NCBI GenBank assembly: GCA_050872545.1
Contig: JBNMHA010000021.1
Span: 1 to 28,665 of the forward strand
Length of the DNA stretch: 28,665 bases
Direction of reading: 5' to 3'
From: RGIG8597 sp050872545
GTDB taxonomy: Bacteria; Spirochaetota; GWE2-31-10
How positions within the stretch are numbered: the first letter of the stretch is position 1; each line of letters begins with the position of its first letter. Positions 1-7,852 of the stretch are shown here, one piece after another. Under the pieces are notes generated by a model. It made no database searches. It saw only the letters and a program-made list of their open reading frames with translations, and was not told where the DNA came from. Made by a program: the position numbers and the translations under genes.

Positions 1-289
1 CCTTTATTTCTTCCTTTCCCATTTCAAGGGCGGAAAAAACAAACTGACACTTTCCAAGAGCCTTTTTTTCATCATTCGCATCTTCTACAGTCAAATCCGC
101 GACACCGGCAGGAATATTCTCGCCGATGAGCCAACGGTTCTTCACCGCATCCTTGTACGCTTTTCCCGCGGAACGCGGACTTGCCGCAACGTAAGTCACC
201 TCAAACCACGGATGATTTTCCAAAAGCTTTATATAACGCTGGCCGACCATTCCAGTCGCGCCCAAAACACCAACTTTAATCTTTTCCAT
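1..289 (-). CDS. asd: Aspartate-semialdehyde dehydrogenase, N-terminal part (cut by window edge)
   Basis: The first 96 codons are visible, starting at ATG 289-287 with SD GGAG eight bases upstream. The protein opens with a Rossmann nucleotide-binding loop (KVGVLGATGMVGQRYIKLL), followed by a segment containing VAASPRSAGK and then NRWLIGENIP. This matches the fungal/archaeal-type branch of aspartate-semialdehyde dehydrogenase rather than the E. coli type. The cytoplasmic enzyme uses NADPH to reduce aspartyl phosphate to aspartate semialdehyde, the branch point to lysine/diaminopimelate, threonine and methionine. The product is also the substrate of the diaminobutyrate aminotransferase at 5010-6368, though the two genes are on opposite strands and 4.7 kb apart. 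The catalytic Cys and His lie beyond the window, so activity cannot be judged. Confidence 0.9.
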   Translation of the reverse strand, partial: MEKIKVGVLGATGMVGQRYIKLLENHPWFEVTYVAASPRSAGKAYKDAVKNRWLIGENIPAGVADLTVEDANDEKKALGKCQFVFSALEMGKEEIK

Positions 290-536
290 AAAAAGCACTC
301 CAAATCAAAAAATATTGAGTAGATTTTCAAAAATTATCATTCCCGAAAATCAGTAGGCTTATATTATATTTTCGTGTTTTTTTCAAGAAACAAACCGGTC
401 GGAGATGTAAGAGACATCCTAATTTAAGTAAGTTTTATAATTGCAGAACGGATTTTCGATTAACAATTTTTATTGCGATTATTTTTTCAATATTATAAAA
501 AAACATCTTGCAACAGAATATCAAGGAAGGCAAATT
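290..536. other. Divergent intergenic region between asd and the Memo-like gene
   Basis: This 247-base AT-rich spacer must hold the promoters of two diverging genes. A good -10 for asd (TATAAT on the minus strand) lies at 368-363, but no strong -35 stands 16-18 bases from it. For the plus-strand gene, a weak TTGCGA (473-478) and TATAAA (494-499) pair has a 15-base spacer. A small stem, GATGT (404-408) with ACATC (414-418), lies between them. No gene is visible here: the leftward reading frame of the Memo-like gene to 441 lacks an SD and adds atypical residues. Confidence 0.4.
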
Positions 537-1394
537 ATGAAAAATAAAACAACTGTGAAAAAAGATATTCCCGAATGCCGCCCAATGACAATGTCGGGAA
601 TATTTTATTATAAAGAAAAAGAACGTTTGGAAGATTTCATTGAAAAATCGCTGCAAAATACAGGAATTGAAAAAAAAGGCAGACCGTTTGCCGTTATTGC
701 ACCAAATGCAAACTACAGTTTGGCCGGAAGTATTTACGGTGCGTCATATTCACTTGTTGCCGGTGAACATTACGACACGGTAATTATAATGATGCCGCTT
801 CACCGCCAAGATTTCCGTGGACTCGGATTAATCGGCAGCAAAAGTTTTGAAACTCCATTCGGTAACGTAGAAATAGATTCGGAATCAAATGAATTTCTGC
901 GCCGCTTTTCGGAAGATTTCATTGACGGTCAAACTTATCATGAAAAAGAATATTCTGCCGAACTTCAATTGCCTTATTTAATGAAAACATTATCCGGTGA
1001 GTTTAAAATTCTGCCTGTCATTATCGGACGAGCAAATACACGCTACACAATTCTTTTATCAAAAGCGGTAAATGAACTTCTGGCTGCTTCTGACAAAAAA
1101 TTTCTAATTGTGGTTCCTACAAACCTGAATACTGAATTTCCTTTGGAAAAAACAATAGAACGTGACAAAACATTCATCAAATTACTGCGTGAAAATAATG
1201 CGGAAAATTTATCGCAGCAGCTTGCACTGGAACAAATAAGCGCAGACGGAACAGGCGGACTTGTATCATTGCTGCGTTTGAATGAGCTTATGAACAATGC
1301 GCATAATGTAGAAGCTCTGAAATACGCCACTTCGGAGACGGTAACAAAAGATGCGTCAAAAGTCGAAAGTTACATAAGCGCAGTTGCTTACTGA
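537..1394 (+). CDS. Memo-family protein (AmmeMemoRadiSam system protein B-like), degenerate metal site
   Basis: 285 residues from ATG 537, chosen because AAGGAAGG stands six bases upstream; an upstream in-frame ATG at 441 has no SD. The fold signature of the Memo/class III dioxygenase-like family is clear: APNANYSLAGSIYGA (55-69), MMPLHRQD (85-92), EYSAELQLPYL (138-148) and LIVVPTNLN (190-198). In typical members these read HAGY, SHH, EHSLEVQLP and SSDxSHY, supplying the metal-binding His residues. Here the first His is Asn57, the distal His is lost in VPTNLN, and the late Cys region reads ADGTGG; only His89 remains. The family's role is unsettled (human MEMO1 binds metal; bacterial genes often sit with AMMECR1 and radical SAM genes, neither seen here). 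This copy may be a non-catalytic binding protein. Family assignment fairly sure, function unknown. Confidence 0.75.
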   Translation: MKNKTTVKKDIPECRPMTMSGIFYYKEKERLEDFIEKSLQNTGIEKKGRPFAVIAPNANYSLAGSIYGASYSLVAGEHYDTVIIMMPLHRQDFRGLGLIGSKSFETPFGNVEIDSESNEFLRRFSEDFIDGQTYHEKEYSAELQLPYLMKTLSGEFKILPVIIGRANTRYTILLSKAVNELLAASDKKFLIVVPTNLNTEFPLEKTIERDKTFIKLLRENNAENLSQQLALEQISADGTGGLVSLLRLNELMNNAHNVEALKYATSETVTKDASKVESYISAVAY

Positions 1395-1410
1395 AATATA
1401 ATTCATCCGT

Positions 1411-1439
1411 TTGACAAAGCACTTGTATCATGATAAAAA
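1411..1439 (+). promoter_or_regulatory. Putative sigma-70 promoter for the PpiD-like/Maf operon
   Basis: A perfect -35 TTGACA (1411-1416) is followed after 17 bases by TAAAAA (1434-1439), with an extended-type TG at 1431-1432. It lies about 50 bases before the start of the chaperone gene and after the Memo-like stop, so the operon can be transcribed independently of the gene upstream. Confidence 0.55.
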
Positions 1440-1490
1440 GCAAAGCTATCTTTCAAACAAGTATTAAAATAATTGTAAAGGAATATATCT

Positions 1491-3044
1491 ATGGAAGAAA
1501 TGAAGAGTAGTAAAAAAGACGTGAAAGTAAACAAGAACTTTTTTGTTTACATTATAATCGGACTAATCATCATCACATTTGTTATCTCAGCCGGCGTAAT
1601 TCCCGGAATAATCAATTTCGTAAATGAAATGGTTCAGCGCAAGGAAGTAAATCCGGACGGAACGATTTCAATCGAACGAATGGCTCAAACCAGAGAAAAC
1701 AATAATCCGGACAGTTATATCGGAAAAGTTTTGGGACATAAAATTCAGTTTGGTCGTGATGATACATTCAACAGACGTTACGAATATATAATGAATATGC
1801 CAAACCTAAGCGGATACGAAAAATATCGTGAAGTAAGAAACATTTACGAAGATGAAATCCAAAAAGTCATCGGTATGTACAATGCAAAAAAAATGAACAT
1901 CACCGTATCAAACAAAAGCGTACTGCGCCTAATTGCAAAAAACCGCTACACAGGTGCCGACGGCAAAATCGATTATGACAAGTTGCGTTCAGAAATCAAC
2001 AAAATTAATTTGAACGACTCCGAAGAAATCAAAAATGAACTGCTTCTCGAAAACTATGAGTACGATTATTTCGGTCATCTGCCGGTTTCTTACTCCGATG
2101 TAGCTTTCAGTTACGGAATAAATAACACAAAAACAAAAGTTAAATACATTGACATTCCTTTCAATGATATTTCAAAAGATAAACTTGCAGAATATGTAGC
2201 AAACAACAGCGTTAAATTCCGCCAGTACAAAGTCGGAAGAATAATTTTTGCAGACACGGCAGCAGCCAAAAGAGACGCAGAAAAGACTTTAATGGAACTG
2301 ACTGTAGATCCGACACAATTTGATGAAATTGGGGAAAAGCTGAAAAAAGAAAATAAAATTATCAATATAATAACCGATTCGACATTTAACTTTGCCGACA
2401 ACTATGACAGCCAGATTGCAGAAGCTTTGGCTGCTACCGAACTTGGCAAAGTATGCAACAAGCTTGCAGCAGAACCTAATATCGGATACACAATTATAAA
2501 AGTTCTGGACACAAAAAATGCAGATATTGCAGATGATGCAGTAGCTTTAAGAGCAAAAAATGCATATACAACAGAAAACCGTTCATTGGCAGAACTTGAC
2601 AGCCAGACAAAAGCCAAAGAAGTTTTCGATAGAATTACTGCCGGTGAAGATATGGCAACAGTTTCATCTTCAGTAGGAATACAAATAGGCGGTTCCGATG
2701 AGGAAATGCTTTTAACAGACAACATTCTACCTATGCTTGATTTTTCAAACGATAAAGATATGGAATTCATTACAAAAGTATTTTTCAGTAAAGTCGGAGT
2801 TCCTGTCGAACCTTACAAATACGCAAACGGCGTTGTTGTAGCATATGTAGAAAGCAGAACAAACATTGACATCGAAGCAATGGAAGCCGATTACGACAGA
2901 CTTGCTAAAACTTCCGATTCAATGAAAGTTGCCGCATTGCGTCAGGATTTTTACCGAGAAGAAAAAAAGAAACACAAAGTTGTTGATAACTTCCACTATG
3001 CTATTAGAATTCAAGATTTTTTTAACATGAATCAAGGACAATAA
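1491..3044 (+). CDS. Membrane-anchored SurA/PpiD-like periplasmic chaperone (parvulin-like)
   Basis: 517 residues. A Lys-rich cytoplasmic N-terminus (1-15) leads into one membrane helix at about 17-41, after which the protein is hydrophilic and should lie in the periplasm, the topology of PpiD. Residues ~60-215 resemble the helical SurA N-terminal domain. Residues ~240-345 have a parvulin-like pattern (VGRIIF, a helical stretch, then an IGYTIIKVLD strand like the family's final fGyHiikv), but the typical His residues and GG turn are missing, so prolyl isomerase activity is doubtful. The expected role is helping fold exported or outer-membrane proteins. ATG 1491 follows AAAGG at nine bases; an ATG at 1500 is in frame but lacks a spaced SD. 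The next gene starts on the base after the stop codon, so the two are probably translationally coupled. Confidence 0.72.
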   Translation: MEEMKSSKKDVKVNKNFFVYIIIGLIIITFVISAGVIPGIINFVNEMVQRKEVNPDGTISIERMAQTRENNNPDSYIGKVLGHKIQFGRDDTFNRRYEYIMNMPNLSGYEKYREVRNIYEDEIQKVIGMYNAKKMNITVSNKSVLRLIAKNRYTGADGKIDYDKLRSEINKINLNDSEEIKNELLLENYEYDYFGHLPVSYSDVAFSYGINNTKTKVKYIDIPFNDISKDKLAEYVANNSVKFRQYKVGRIIFADTAAAKRDAEKTLMELTVDPTQFDEIGEKLKKENKIINIITDSTFNFADNYDSQIAEALAATELGKVCNKLAAEPNIGYTIIKVLDTKNADIADDAVALRAKNAYTTENRSLAELDSQTKAKEVFDRITAGEDMATVSSSVGIQIGGSDEEMLLTDNILPMLDFSNDKDMEFITKVFFSKVGVPVEPYKYANGVVVAYVESRTNIDIEAMEADYDRLAKTSDSMKVAALRQDFYREEKKKHKVVDNFHYAIRIQDFFNMNQGQ

Positions 3045-4829
3045 ATGAACTCTAATTCCAAAGGAGAAAAAGGAGCTGCTGACTGCGGCTCTTTTTTTTT
3101 AAAATCAGAAAAAAATTTAACTCCAGTCGAAACCAAAATTGAATTCCGCATAAACGAGGAAAATGCAAAAAACGGCATGAAAAACTTTTCGATTAACGGC
3201 AAAGCTGTTCATTCCAGATTCGCGCCGGAACGAGAAGCCACCGGAATAAAGTTCGCCTCTAAATCATTGATTGCTGTTTTTGGACTCGGAGCCGGTTATC
3301 ACGTGCAAAACCTGATAGCTGCCAATCCGGAAAGTTACTGCATTGTTTTGGAGCCGCTGCTGCCTATTTTCAATCGCAGACAAGAATTTACCGCAAACTT
3401 GCCGGCTTCTCGTGTCTTTGTATTCAACAGCGCACAGGACGAAAAAATTTTTCCGCTGCTGCAAAAAATAATGAAACGTGAATTTTTGCGGTTGGAAACA
3501 TATTCAAATATGTGCTACAAAAATCTTCTGCCTCAATCGGAAGCGGAATTTTACCAAATTATTCGCCAACATATCGGAATCGTAATGCAGAATATCCTTA
3601 CCGAATCAAATTTTCTGCCTTTATGGAATAAAAATATTCTGCGAAATATAGCACAAGCTGATAATGTTCCGTTTCTGCAACCCATTAAAAAGAATTTATC
3701 AAGTAAAAACATTGCAGTAATTTGTGCTGCTGGTCCTACTCTTGATTCACAACTGCCGCAAATAAAACAGTATCGTGAGAAGCTGACAATTTTTGCCGCA
3801 GATACAGCATTTATTCCGCTAATAAAGTTCGGAATCACGCCGGATGTTACGGTAAGCTTGGACGGACAATATTTTACAATGGGCGACTTTATGTGCCAAA
3901 TAGCGCATGATAATTTTTGTGTTGTAGATATGCTCGGATATTACGCAGTGGCAAATCTTTTCAAAAATGCGGCTTTTGCTGTCTGCACATACGAAAATGG
4001 AACATTAGCTGATTATATCTTGCAAAAATTAGGCATTACTCCGCTGACAACAGAAACCGGCGGTACCGTAACCGATTACACTTTGGATTTGGCAAGGAAG
4101 CTTGGTTTTAAAACATTTTTCTTCGCCGGATACGATTTATCTTACCCGAAATTAGCCACTCATTGCAAAAATGCGCCGTCCGAACAACAGCGCATTGCGG
4201 TTTCAGATTATTTCTGCGGAGTTGAAGATTTGACGCTGAAGTCAATTTACAACCGCCGATTTGAAGAAACCGCAGCTGCAAACGGTAAAAAAGTTATGAC
4301 TGATTTTGTAATGAACAACTACCGCAGTTACCTTGAATATTATCTGGAATCGGCTGATGATTGCATGTTTTTCATTGCTTCTTCGGAAGCAGCAAAAATT
4401 ACCGGCGTAAAATATTTAACACTGGAAAAACTAACGGAAGATTTTCCGGAAAGCAGTCGCATTTTGCGTGAAAATTTTAATGCAAAAATGCAGTACGCAG
4501 ATTCAAATGAAATCAGCAAGTTATTTTCCGAAATGACAAACGAACTTTACCAATATTCACAAAAATTAAAAGACTGCATTGATTCCGTTTCTGAATGGAC
4601 GAAAGAAAATACTACAGCTTTAAGTAATCTTATTGATAAAATTTTGACTTCATATCCATTTTTAAAACAGTTTCTGCTGATGACGCAAATTGTACTCGAC
4701 AGAAACCGCATTGTTCAGAATAGCCCGGAATATATTCGCCATATTTCGTTTTGCTTGCTGCAGTCAATTTACTTTATGGTAAGAGAATTACAAAAAGCAC
4801 AAAAAAGAAGCGTGAATCATTCTGAGTAA
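3045..4829 (+). CDS. Maf-type motility-associated factor, DUF115 glycosyltransferase-like protein
   Basis: 594 residues starting immediately after the previous stop (TAA 3042-3044, ATG 3045). The core DUF115/MptE-like domain is seen at about 222-370: AVICAAGPTLDSQLP with the family's AGPSLD-like turn (228-234), FAADTA (250-255), TPDVTVSLDGQ (265-275), and TETGGTVTDYTLDLA followed by FFFAGYDLSYP (336-368). An N-terminal domain with LGAGYHVQNL (81-90) is also usual for the Maf group. Known relatives in Campylobacter, Aeromonas and others add nonulosonic acid sugars to flagellin; treponemal flagellins are also known to be glycosylated. I infer a cytoplasmic flagellin-modifying enzyme. No flagellin or sialic/pseudaminic acid biosynthesis gene lies in the window, so the substrate is not indicated. 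It is not the unrelated Maf nucleotide pyrophosphatase. Confidence 0.78.
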   Translation: MNSNSKGEKGAADCGSFFLKSEKNLTPVETKIEFRINEENAKNGMKNFSINGKAVHSRFAPEREATGIKFASKSLIAVFGLGAGYHVQNLIAANPESYCIVLEPLLPIFNRRQEFTANLPASRVFVFNSAQDEKIFPLLQKIMKREFLRLETYSNMCYKNLLPQSEAEFYQIIRQHIGIVMQNILTESNFLPLWNKNILRNIAQADNVPFLQPIKKNLSSKNIAVICAAGPTLDSQLPQIKQYREKLTIFAADTAFIPLIKFGITPDVTVSLDGQYFTMGDFMCQIAHDNFCVVDMLGYYAVANLFKNAAFAVCTYENGTLADYILQKLGITPLTTETGGTVTDYTLDLARKLGFKTFFFAGYDLSYPKLATHCKNAPSEQQRIAVSDYFCGVEDLTLKSIYNRRFEETAAANGKKVMTDFVMNNYRSYLEYYLESADDCMFFIASSEAAKITGVKYLTLEKLTEDFPESSRILRENFNAKMQYADSNEISKLFSEMTNELYQYSQKLKDCIDSVSEWTKENTTALSNLIDKILTSYPFLKQFLLMTQIVLDRNRIVQNSPEYIRHISFCLLQSIYFMVRELQKAQKRSVNHSE

Positions 4830-4860
4830 ATGCGGTATTAATAGGAAAAATTATACGTTC

Positions 4861-4903
4861 ATAGTTTTTTCAGTTAATAAAAAAGATTATTGATAAAAAC
4901 TAT
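4861..4903 (+). terminator. AT-rich inverted repeat, possible terminator or operator
   Basis: ATAGTTTTT (4861-4869) pairs perfectly with AAAAACTAT (4895-4903), and an inner TTAATAA/TTATT pairing shortens the loop. There is no GC clamp and no clean T-run, so termination would be weak. Its position just before the promoter at 4913 also suits an operator for the aminotransferase operon. Confidence 0.35.
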
Positions 4904-4912
4904 AAATTAAAC

Positions 4913-4942
4913 TGGACGTTGTGCCAAATAATTTTGTATAGT
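4913..4942 (+). promoter_or_regulatory. Putative promoter of the diaminobutyrate aminotransferase/decarboxylase operon
   Basis: TGGACG (4913-4918, four of six to TTGACA), an 18-base spacer and TATAGT (4937-4942). The leader to the ATG at 5010 would be about 60 bases. Confidence 0.45.
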
Positions 4943-5009
4943 GCTTGCCAATTGTGCACCGGAAAAACCGGGAAACAGAACATTTATTTTCATGTGATGG
5001 AGAACGTTG

Positions 5010-6368
5010 ATGAATCAAAAAGAAAATTGCACCAATCAGTATTACATTGCCAGACAGAATTCAACAGAATCTAATGCGAGAAGCTATCCGAGAAAATTTC
5101 CTTTTGCACTATGTAAAGCAAAAGGTTCTTGGGTTGAAGATGTAGAAGGGAATAAATATCTGGACTTCCTTTGCGGAGCGGGAACGCTTGCCTTGGGTCA
5201 TAACGATCCAGAAGTTAATCAGGCTATGATTGATTTGCTAAGCTCGGATGCCCCGTTACATACATTGGACTTGACTACTCCGGTGAAAGACGAATTTGTT
5301 CATACTTTGTTAGGATTACTGCCTAAGGAACTTCAGGATAATGCAAAAATTCAATTTTGCAGTCCTTCCGGCACAGATGCAACAGACGCTGCAATAAAAT
5401 TATGCAAAACAGCTACAGGCAGAAGTTCCGTTATTGCCTTTCACGGCGCATATCACGGAATGGGACAAGGCGCATTATCATTAACAGGTAATTTAAATGC
5501 CAAATCAAGAGTTCAATCTTTAGTTCCCGATGTCCATTTTATGCCTTATCCTTATTCATACCGTTGTCATTTCGGACTTGGCGGCGAAGCAGGAACAGAT
5601 GCGACATGTGAATACTTTGAAAGAATGCTGAAAGACCCTGAAAGCGGAATCACAAAACCGGCTGCCGTTATATTGGAACCGATACAAGGCGAAGGCGGCG
5701 TAATTCCGGCACCTGTAAAATTCTTACAAACAGTAAGAAGAGTAACAAAAGAACTTGGAATTCCAATGATTGTAGATGAAATTCAATGCGGAATCGGTCG
5801 TTCGGGAAAATTCTTTGCTTTTGAATACGCAGACATCGTTCCTGATGTAATTTTAGCTTCAAAAGCTATAGGCGGTTCTCAACCTCTTGCTGTGGTAATT
5901 TACAATAAAGAATTAGATAAATGGAATCCGGGTGCGCACGCCGGAACTTTCCGCGGCAACCAACTGGCAATGCGTGCAGGAACAGTACTAATCAAACGTG
6001 TTTCCCAGCCGGATTTTTTAAAAGAAGTCGTAGAAAAAGGTACTTTCATGCGCGACAGACTTCTTGAATTGAAAAAAAGAGTTTCTATCATCGGTGATAT
6101 TCGTGAAAAAGGGCTGATGATGGGTGTAGAATTTGTAGATCCGAATGCTGTACCGGACAAACTCGGTGCTCTGCCCGGCTCCGGAGAAATAGCTGCTGAA
6201 GTTCAGCACAAATGTTTTGAGAACAAACTTATTATGGAACGTGGCGGACGAAATGGTGCCGTAATGCGCTGTTTGTGTGCTTTGAATGTAAGTCGTGATG
6301 ATGTTAATAAAATGCTTGATATATTTGAAAAAGTAGTAACGGAGGTCGATGCCGGTGCAAAAAAATAA
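5010..6368 (+). CDS. dat: L-2,4-diaminobutyrate:2-oxoglutarate aminotransferase (class III, PLP)
   Basis: 452 residues from ATG 5010 (GGAGA six bases upstream; an adjacent TTG at 5007 is too close). Class III aminotransferase hallmarks appear in order: FCSPSGTDATDAAIKL (PLP phosphate binding, ~116-131), FHGAYHGMGQGALSLTG (~144-160), ILEPIQGEGG (~221-230), IVDEIQCGIGRSGKFF with the ring-nitrogen Asp257, ILASKAIGG with Schiff-base Lys285, and GTFRGN. This set fits diaminobutyrate transaminase better than ornithine or GABA enzymes. The expected reaction is aspartate semialdehyde plus glutamate to 2,4-diaminobutyrate plus 2-oxoglutarate. The next gene, a diaminobutyrate decarboxylase, overlaps the 3' end by 20 bases, which strongly supports the substrate. 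The symbol dat follows Acinetobacter usage. Confidence 0.87.
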   Translation: MNQKENCTNQYYIARQNSTESNARSYPRKFPFALCKAKGSWVEDVEGNKYLDFLCGAGTLALGHNDPEVNQAMIDLLSSDAPLHTLDLTTPVKDEFVHTLLGLLPKELQDNAKIQFCSPSGTDATDAAIKLCKTATGRSSVIAFHGAYHGMGQGALSLTGNLNAKSRVQSLVPDVHFMPYPYSYRCHFGLGGEAGTDATCEYFERMLKDPESGITKPAAVILEPIQGEGGVIPAPVKFLQTVRRVTKELGIPMIVDEIQCGIGRSGKFFAFEYADIVPDVILASKAIGGSQPLAVVIYNKELDKWNPGAHAGTFRGNQLAMRAGTVLIKRVSQPDFLKEVVEKGTFMRDRLLELKKRVSIIGDIREKGLMMGVEFVDPNAVPDKLGALPGSGEIAAEVQHKCFENKLIMERGGRNGAVMRCLCALNVSRDDVNKMLDIFEKVVTEVDAGAKK

Positions 6369-7788
6369 TTTGCTGCTGACAAAAGATTCTAAAGAAAAAT
6401 TTATGCAAATGATTGTCCAAACAGCGCAGGCTATCGCGGACAGCATTTGCGATACAAAAGCTTACGCCGGGCTGTCTCCCGATGAATTGAAAAAAACTGT
6501 ACATGTGGAAAATCTGCTCCCAAATGAGGGCGAAGGTTTTGATAATGTACTTAGTGCATTAAAAAAGCAAATATTGCCTAATTTTTTAAGAACTTCTTCT
6601 ACTGATTACATGGCTCATCTGCACAGCCCGGCATTGTTGGAAAGCATAGCAGCTGAATTAATAATTGCCTCATTCAATCAATCAATGGATTCTTGGGATC
6701 AATCACCGGTTGCAACGGAAGTCGAACTAGAAGTAATACGCAAGCTTTGTTCTATGTATGGCTACGGTAATGAAAGCGACGGAGTTTTTACTTCGGGCGG
6801 CTCACAGTCGAACATGTCTGCGCTATTATTCGCAAGAGACTGGTATTGTCAAAAAAAACTCGGTCACGATGTAAAAAAGTGCGGTCTTCCGGAAAATTAT
6901 AGAAAACTGCGACTTTACACCTCCGAAATCTCACACTTTTCAATGGAAAAAGGGGCACACCTTTTGGGGCTAGGATATGACTCCGTAGTAAAAGTTCCGG
7001 TAGATTCAAAGCAAAAAATTGATGTTAATGCATTAGAGCAGCTTATTGAAGCAGACTTAAAAAACGGTAACCTGCCATTCTGCGTAGTAGCAACAATAGG
7101 TACTACAGATTACGGAAGCATTGACCCAATGACTGAAATCAGCCGTATATGTCAAAAATTTGATTTATGGCTTCATGCAGATGCGGCATACGGAAGTGCA
7201 GTAATTTTATCTTCAAAATATGTGCAGCGTGTTGTCGGTTTTGACAGCTGTGATTCAATTACAGTTGATTTCCATAAAATGTTTTTGCTGCCTATAAGTT
7301 GCAGTGCGGTCTTGTTGAAAGACGCTTCCGATTTTGAAGCATTGGAACTCCATGCAGACTATTTAAACCGTGAAGAAGACGAAGAAGACGGTTATACAAA
7401 CCTTGTCGGTAAATCGTTGCAGACAACACGCAGATTCGACGCATTAAAAGTTTGGATGTCATTCAAAATGCGTGGAAAAAACGGCTGGGGTGAATTAATC
7501 GACACATGTATGGAAAACGCAGCTTATTTATACTCTTGCCTAAAGAAAGATTCATACTTTGAAACTGTAACCGAACCGGAAATAAGTTCTGTTGTCTTCA
7601 GAATTTCGTCAGATGATGATGTAAATAAACAAGTAAGACGTGCTTTAATCCATGAACATGGAGTTGTAATAGGACAAACTGTTCACGATGGAAAAATTTT
7701 TTTAAAGTTTACATTGCTGAATCCTTTAGTAACTCACGAAAAACTTGACTCATTATTAGCATTAATTAAAAGCATTGCAAACAATTAA
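6349..7788 (+). CDS. ddc: L-2,4-diaminobutyrate decarboxylase (group II, PLP)
   Basis: Up to 479 residues. Group II decarboxylase features are clear: GVFTSGGSQSNMSALLFARD (145-164), SEISHFS with the PLP-stacking His196, VATIGTTDYGSIDP (247-260), LHADAAYG with Asp278, and TVDFHKMFLLP with Schiff-base Lys310. With the overlapping aminotransferase upstream, the likely reaction is 2,4-diaminobutyrate to 1,3-diaminopropane plus CO2, as in the dat-ddc pair of Acinetobacter and in Vibrio, where the two activities are fused. Start choice is uncertain: ATG 6349 is only three bases from GGAGG (6341-6345), while in-frame GTG 6355 is nine bases away. The 20-base overlap suggests coupled, stoichiometric translation. 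No carboxynorspermidine or siderophore synthetase gene follows, so the fate of the diamine is not shown here. Confidence 0.85.
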   Translation: MPVQKNNLLLTKDSKEKFMQMIVQTAQAIADSICDTKAYAGLSPDELKKTVHVENLLPNEGEGFDNVLSALKKQILPNFLRTSSTDYMAHLHSPALLESIAAELIIASFNQSMDSWDQSPVATEVELEVIRKLCSMYGYGNESDGVFTSGGSQSNMSALLFARDWYCQKKLGHDVKKCGLPENYRKLRLYTSEISHFSMEKGAHLLGLGYDSVVKVPVDSKQKIDVNALEQLIEADLKNGNLPFCVVATIGTTDYGSIDPMTEISRICQKFDLWLHADAAYGSAVILSSKYVQRVVGFDSCDSITVDFHKMFLLPISCSAVLLKDASDFEALELHADYLNREEDEEDGYTNLVGKSLQTTRRFDALKVWMSFKMRGKNGWGELIDTCMENAAYLYSCLKKDSYFETVTEPEISSVVFRISSDDDVNKQVRRALIHEHGVVIGQTVHDGKIFLKFTLLNPLVTHEKLDSLLALIKSIANN

Positions 7789-7852
7789 AAAATGCACATA
7801 CAAATAGAAGGGTATGTTACTAATTGAGTAAAACTTTTACGGAGATTTTTTG

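Noticed and set aside
441..536. N-terminal extension of the Memo-like protein to ATG 441
   Set aside because: No SD before 441 and the added residues are Phe/Asn-rich and unlike the family, whereas ATG 537 has AAGGAAGG at six bases.
2111..2770. Minus-strand open frames opposite the PpiD-like gene
   Set aside because: Ser/Ile-rich shadows with no start signal; the plus strand has signal anchor, SD and domain pattern.
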